Shown here: positions 61,000 to 64,000 of the stretch, in pieces
Numbering within the stretch: position 1 is the first letter of the stretch
How the letters are laid out: every line of letters begins with the position of its first letter
Assembly: GCA_012295275.1 (NCBI GenBank)
Contig: CM022679.1
Coordinates: forward strand, 25,990,474 to 26,054,473
Reading direction: 5' to 3'
Length of the DNA: 64,000 bases
Origin: Chrysomallon squamiferum
Taxonomy: Eukaryota; Mollusca; Gastropoda; Neomphalida; Peltospiridae
Made by a program: the position numbers and the translations under genes
Notes under the pieces: generated by a model
The model's database searches: none
What the model was told of the DNA's origin: nothing
The model's input: only the letters and a program-made list of their open reading frames with translations

Positions 61000-62095
61000 A
61001 TATTCTTATAATCTTTGTAAAAAGGTATTTATGTATTTGCAAACTGAATATTTTTGTTTGTTGTTTTTATTTGTTGTTTGTATAAAATTGAAATTTAATA
61101 AAATACTTACTTGTCTAGTACAATAATATAAAGCTATGACAAATCGACATTTATTCACATTAAAACACCATAAAACAGTCTGACAAATTGAGATTCACAA
61201 CATAAAACTCTGACATAAACAGAAATGAATTATAGAGCTATATCCATTGATATACCTCGTCTCTCTGCCTTTTTCGTTCTCTCTGTCTCATTGCCTTCTC
61301 TGTCTGTATGTCCTTCGATCCATCCATCCATTCATCCTTCCATCCATCCATCCATCCATCTTCGTCTATCTATTTTCTTTTTGATTCTTTCTTTCCTTTT
61401 TTTCATTCTATCAAAACCTTCACTGTCTCTTTTCAAATTTGTTTGTCCTCAGTTCAAATTTATACCTACAGCATTTCAAAAATTCCTTATCACACATCTC
61501 TATTTATTTAAACCCACAAATGGTTAAAACAAAATTTCCTTATCAAGATTAATTCCGCAGACCAATAATGTTAAATTATGGCCACAAAACGGAAGATTTT
61601 ACTGCGAAACAAAAACCACGTTTTTAACACGTCCGTCTTTTTAACGTTCTCATTAATTTGATGGCGAAGTCTTCAAAACCTTAGCGCTGAAAAAAACTCG
61701 TGACCGATTTCCCCTAAGGTCAAACGGCTGACCACGTCCAGGTGACCTCAGCCAATGTCGTAAAATGTAGACCACTGTCTGAAAGACTGAGATTTGTTCT
61801 AGCAAAAGCCAGTCAGACGTAAAGTTTGCAAGATAGCAGAGGTTAGTGATACAAGCCAGAAATTAGCATTAAGCAGAGCATGAGATAGATAACTCAGCGA
61901 ATTTCCGCTGATTTTTTTTTTTTTTTTTTTTACCTGTAGAACTAAATGTAATAGTAAAATTTCTCAGTTTAATAAGAATATTGGTTTTTGCTAGAGTATT
62001 TTTCATAATGAAATTCATATTCGTCTTGGAGTGATGATAAGAATATTTTAATAAGCCAATATATTCGTGTATGTGTCTTTGTGTGTCTTTGTGTG
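61000..62095. other. Noncoding stretch with CATC units and a unique island
   Basis: CATC units 61316-61360. The piece 61560-61920 is high-complexity and CpG-richer, with AAGGTCA (61716-61722), TGACC (61729-61733) and AGGTGACCT (61740-61748), which resemble nuclear-receptor half-sites. No coding exon seen. Confidence 0.4.
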
Positions 62096-62105
62096 TTTGT
62101 CTGTG

Positions 62106-62278
62106 TATGTATGTATGTATGTATGTATATGTGTGTGTGTATGTATGTATGCATGTATGTGTTTATGTAGTTTAGGATTTTGAATATTCTCTGTCTTATG
62201 TACGTCTGAATAGACTCTGCACATTGACAATATTCGGGAACGCATATATGTATGTATGAATTTATGAATGTATGTATG

Positions 62279-62312
<34 letters not shown>

Positions 62313-62340
62313 TGTATGTACGTACGTACGTACGTATACA
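62106..62340. repeat. (GTAT)n arrays
   Basis: GTAT units 62106-62160 and 62247-62337, the second ending in GTAC units (62319-62334). Confidence 0.94.
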
Positions 62341-62344
62341 TGTA

Positions 62345-62825
62345 TGCATGTATGTCTGCCTATTATGAATAGCAAATATCAGAATTAAGTTTTTTTACAA
62401 CCTCTTAGTCAGATTTAACAATAACATGTAAATCGCATCTTATCCTTTCTCTCGTACCAATGCTCTAAGAACCTGACACAAGCAGACGTCTACGTTACTG
62501 AATGAACTTTCAGTTGACGTCTGCGTGTTTCAATCGGTTGACTTCATAATTGATTGCTTGGATTTGAATAAAATGCATTACAACATAATACGGTTTTGTA
62601 CTGACACAGCAACAACCATCTTTATTAAATTAGTAATTTTATTTGTCTCTCTGACAACATTAAATAATGAAATGTAATTTGTTACTTGACTTTTATTGAA
62701 TATGTTCAAATATAGATTCGTTATATGCTAATCATGAAATATTACGTGTAATATTTTTAGATATTTTTCATTTTGTGTTTCTGCAAAAGATCTATTCGTT
62801 CGCTGTTTTATCGGTCTATTTATCT
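62345..62825. other. Noncoding unique stretch
   Basis: AT-rich intron-like sequence upstream of the 63113 exon; nothing recognised. Confidence 0.4.
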
Positions 62826-62828
62826 ATG

Positions 62829-63050
<222 letters not shown>

Positions 63051-63112
63051 TCTATCTAATCTAGCCATGTATATTCTGTATAAATTTATAAACATGATTT
63101 CTGTTATTGCAG

Positions 63113-63284
63113 CTTGACTGGAACCATCGTTACGTAATGGCCGACTTTTCACCCAAGATACAAGTTTCCAATCCAGACGAAATTCGTATGGAACAAAACC
63201 TTATTAAAGTCGAACAAGCGCAGAACATTATCAACAATAACAACAACAACAACAACAACAATAACGCTAGCGGCGATGGAAAAG
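63113..63284 (+). CDS. Coding exon of an unidentified protein, with polyasparagine run (partial gene)
   Basis: A good acceptor (TCTGTTATTGCAG at 63112) and strong donor (AAAG|GTAAGA at 63285) bound an exon open in one frame. From ATG 63137 it reads MADFSPKIQVSNPDEIRMEQ, then NLIKVEQAQNII, eleven Asn, and ASGDGK. The frame is open back to the acceptor as LDWNHRYV, so translation may begin in an upstream exon. The first part is Glu/Gln/Val-rich and helical; an Asn run of this kind is common in low-complexity N-termini of transcription factors and RNA-binding proteins. I do not recognise the family. The rest of the gene lies beyond the right edge. Confidence 0.6.
63225..63264 (+). repeat. (AAC)n microsatellite inside the coding exon
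   Basis: AAC/AAT codons, 40 bases in one frame, encode the Asn run. As a trinucleotide repeat it can change length without shifting frame. Confidence 0.9.
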
Positions 63285-64000
63285 GTAAGAATTGTTTTTA
63301 TTTATTTATTTATTATTATTATTGTGTTATTTTTTGACAACTAACAGTTATAGTGTTAATTTCTAATCCTTATTATTATTGTTATTATTAATATTTGTAT
63401 TAATATGATTTATATAAATATTAAATTTTTGATCTGTGGTTCTCTGTTAATATGTGTGGAGATATAACAAGAAAGGATATCTTGTGATTTTTACATCCGG
63501 TTTTGAAAAACTCTGGTATTAGAAAAAAAAAAAAAAAAAAAAATTTAAAAGAACCTTCTGATGAAATTTTTTTTCAAGATACAAAAAAATAATAATTATT
63601 ATTATTATTAAGAAGAAAGAAAGAAAGAAAATAAATACTAGCATTTTAAAATTACGTATCCCGAATAAGAAGAATCACGTCCTGATCGCTTCTAGAAGTA
63701 TTTTTGAAATCTTTGTCATACGCTTTATTTTACTTCAGTGTAATTGTAGGAGAAAATTAAGGGTTTAAAGATCTTTCTCTTCACATGAATAATCAAAGGT
63801 TTTCTGCGTCAGAGGCAAACCAACCATGTGCCCTCGTCTTTCTTCGTAACAAGTGGATGGATTACTCGAAACGTTGTTTGCACCGAGCAAAATGACTAGC
63901 ACCTTTATGTTAAAAAGATTGAGGCAATTTATAGTATGTGAAACGAGTAAGTTATTTCGTATATACTAAAGTTGATACTGAATAGGCTGTAAAAAAACAC
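63285..64000. other. Intron downstream of the 63113-63284 exon
   Basis: AT-rich sequence with ATT and AAAG short tracts (63593-63632). No further exon recognised before the window ends. Confidence 0.5.

Noticed and set aside
62106-62340. CRISPR-like regular spacing or a telomeric repeat in GTAT arrays
   Set aside because: Simple tetranucleotides without spacers; no TTAGGG-type array occurs in the window.

Overview
The window is a stretch of animal nuclear DNA. It is AT-rich, with GT-AG introns, one clear multi-exon protein gene, and very many long simple-sequence arrays: (TC)n, (AT)n, (AAT)n, (GTAT)n, (CA)n, and runs of A or T. This density of microsatellites, about 50 kb with very little coding sequence, and the divergence of the protein from its human counterpart suggest a lophotrochozoan invertebrate. 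A mollusc, perhaps a cephalopod, is my best guess; the sequence alone does not prove it.

Positions 1-11150 hold a complete gene on the + strand for TELO2, the telomere length regulation protein TEL2 homolog. TELO2 is the HEAT-repeat subunit of the TELO2-TTI1-TTI2 (TTT) co-chaperone that matures PIKK kinases such as ATM, ATR, mTOR, DNA-PKcs and SMG1. I placed 20 coding exons between 536 and 10653. All reading phases agree once one missing base in exon 8 (near 4788-4790) is allowed for, giving a product of about 850 residues against about 837 in human. The acidic DSDDD site that corresponds to the CK2/PIH1D1 docking motif is conserved and is split across an exon junction. A polyadenylation signal lies at 11131.

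Positions 11150-46100 contain no protein gene I can support. They hold microsatellites, several kinds of minisatellite (periods of about 46, 60, 70, 75, 80 and 90 bp), two pairs of short dispersed repeats, one possible tRNA-derived SINE, and scattered islands of high-complexity, CpG-richer sequence (about 14.1, 21.7, 23.5, 26.0, 30.0, 39.4 and 42.3 kb) that may be regulatory or untranslated exons.

Positions 46140-48290 look like the promoter region of a second + strand gene. CpG-richer sequence carries several consensus splice donors and a strong excess of CAGGTA/CAGGTG E-boxes. One candidate start exon there (ATG at 48276, donor at 48285) joins in phase to the only other coding exon recognised, 63113-63284, which encodes an N-terminus ending in a polyasparagine run. 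If this is right, most of 46-64 kb is the first large intron of an unidentified gene that continues past the right edge.

I found no mobile-element reverse transcriptase, transposase, rRNA, CRISPR array or new gene system. The most useful leads are the frameshift in TELO2 exon 8, the E-box-rich candidate promoter, the in-phase exon pair, and the diverged repeat families.
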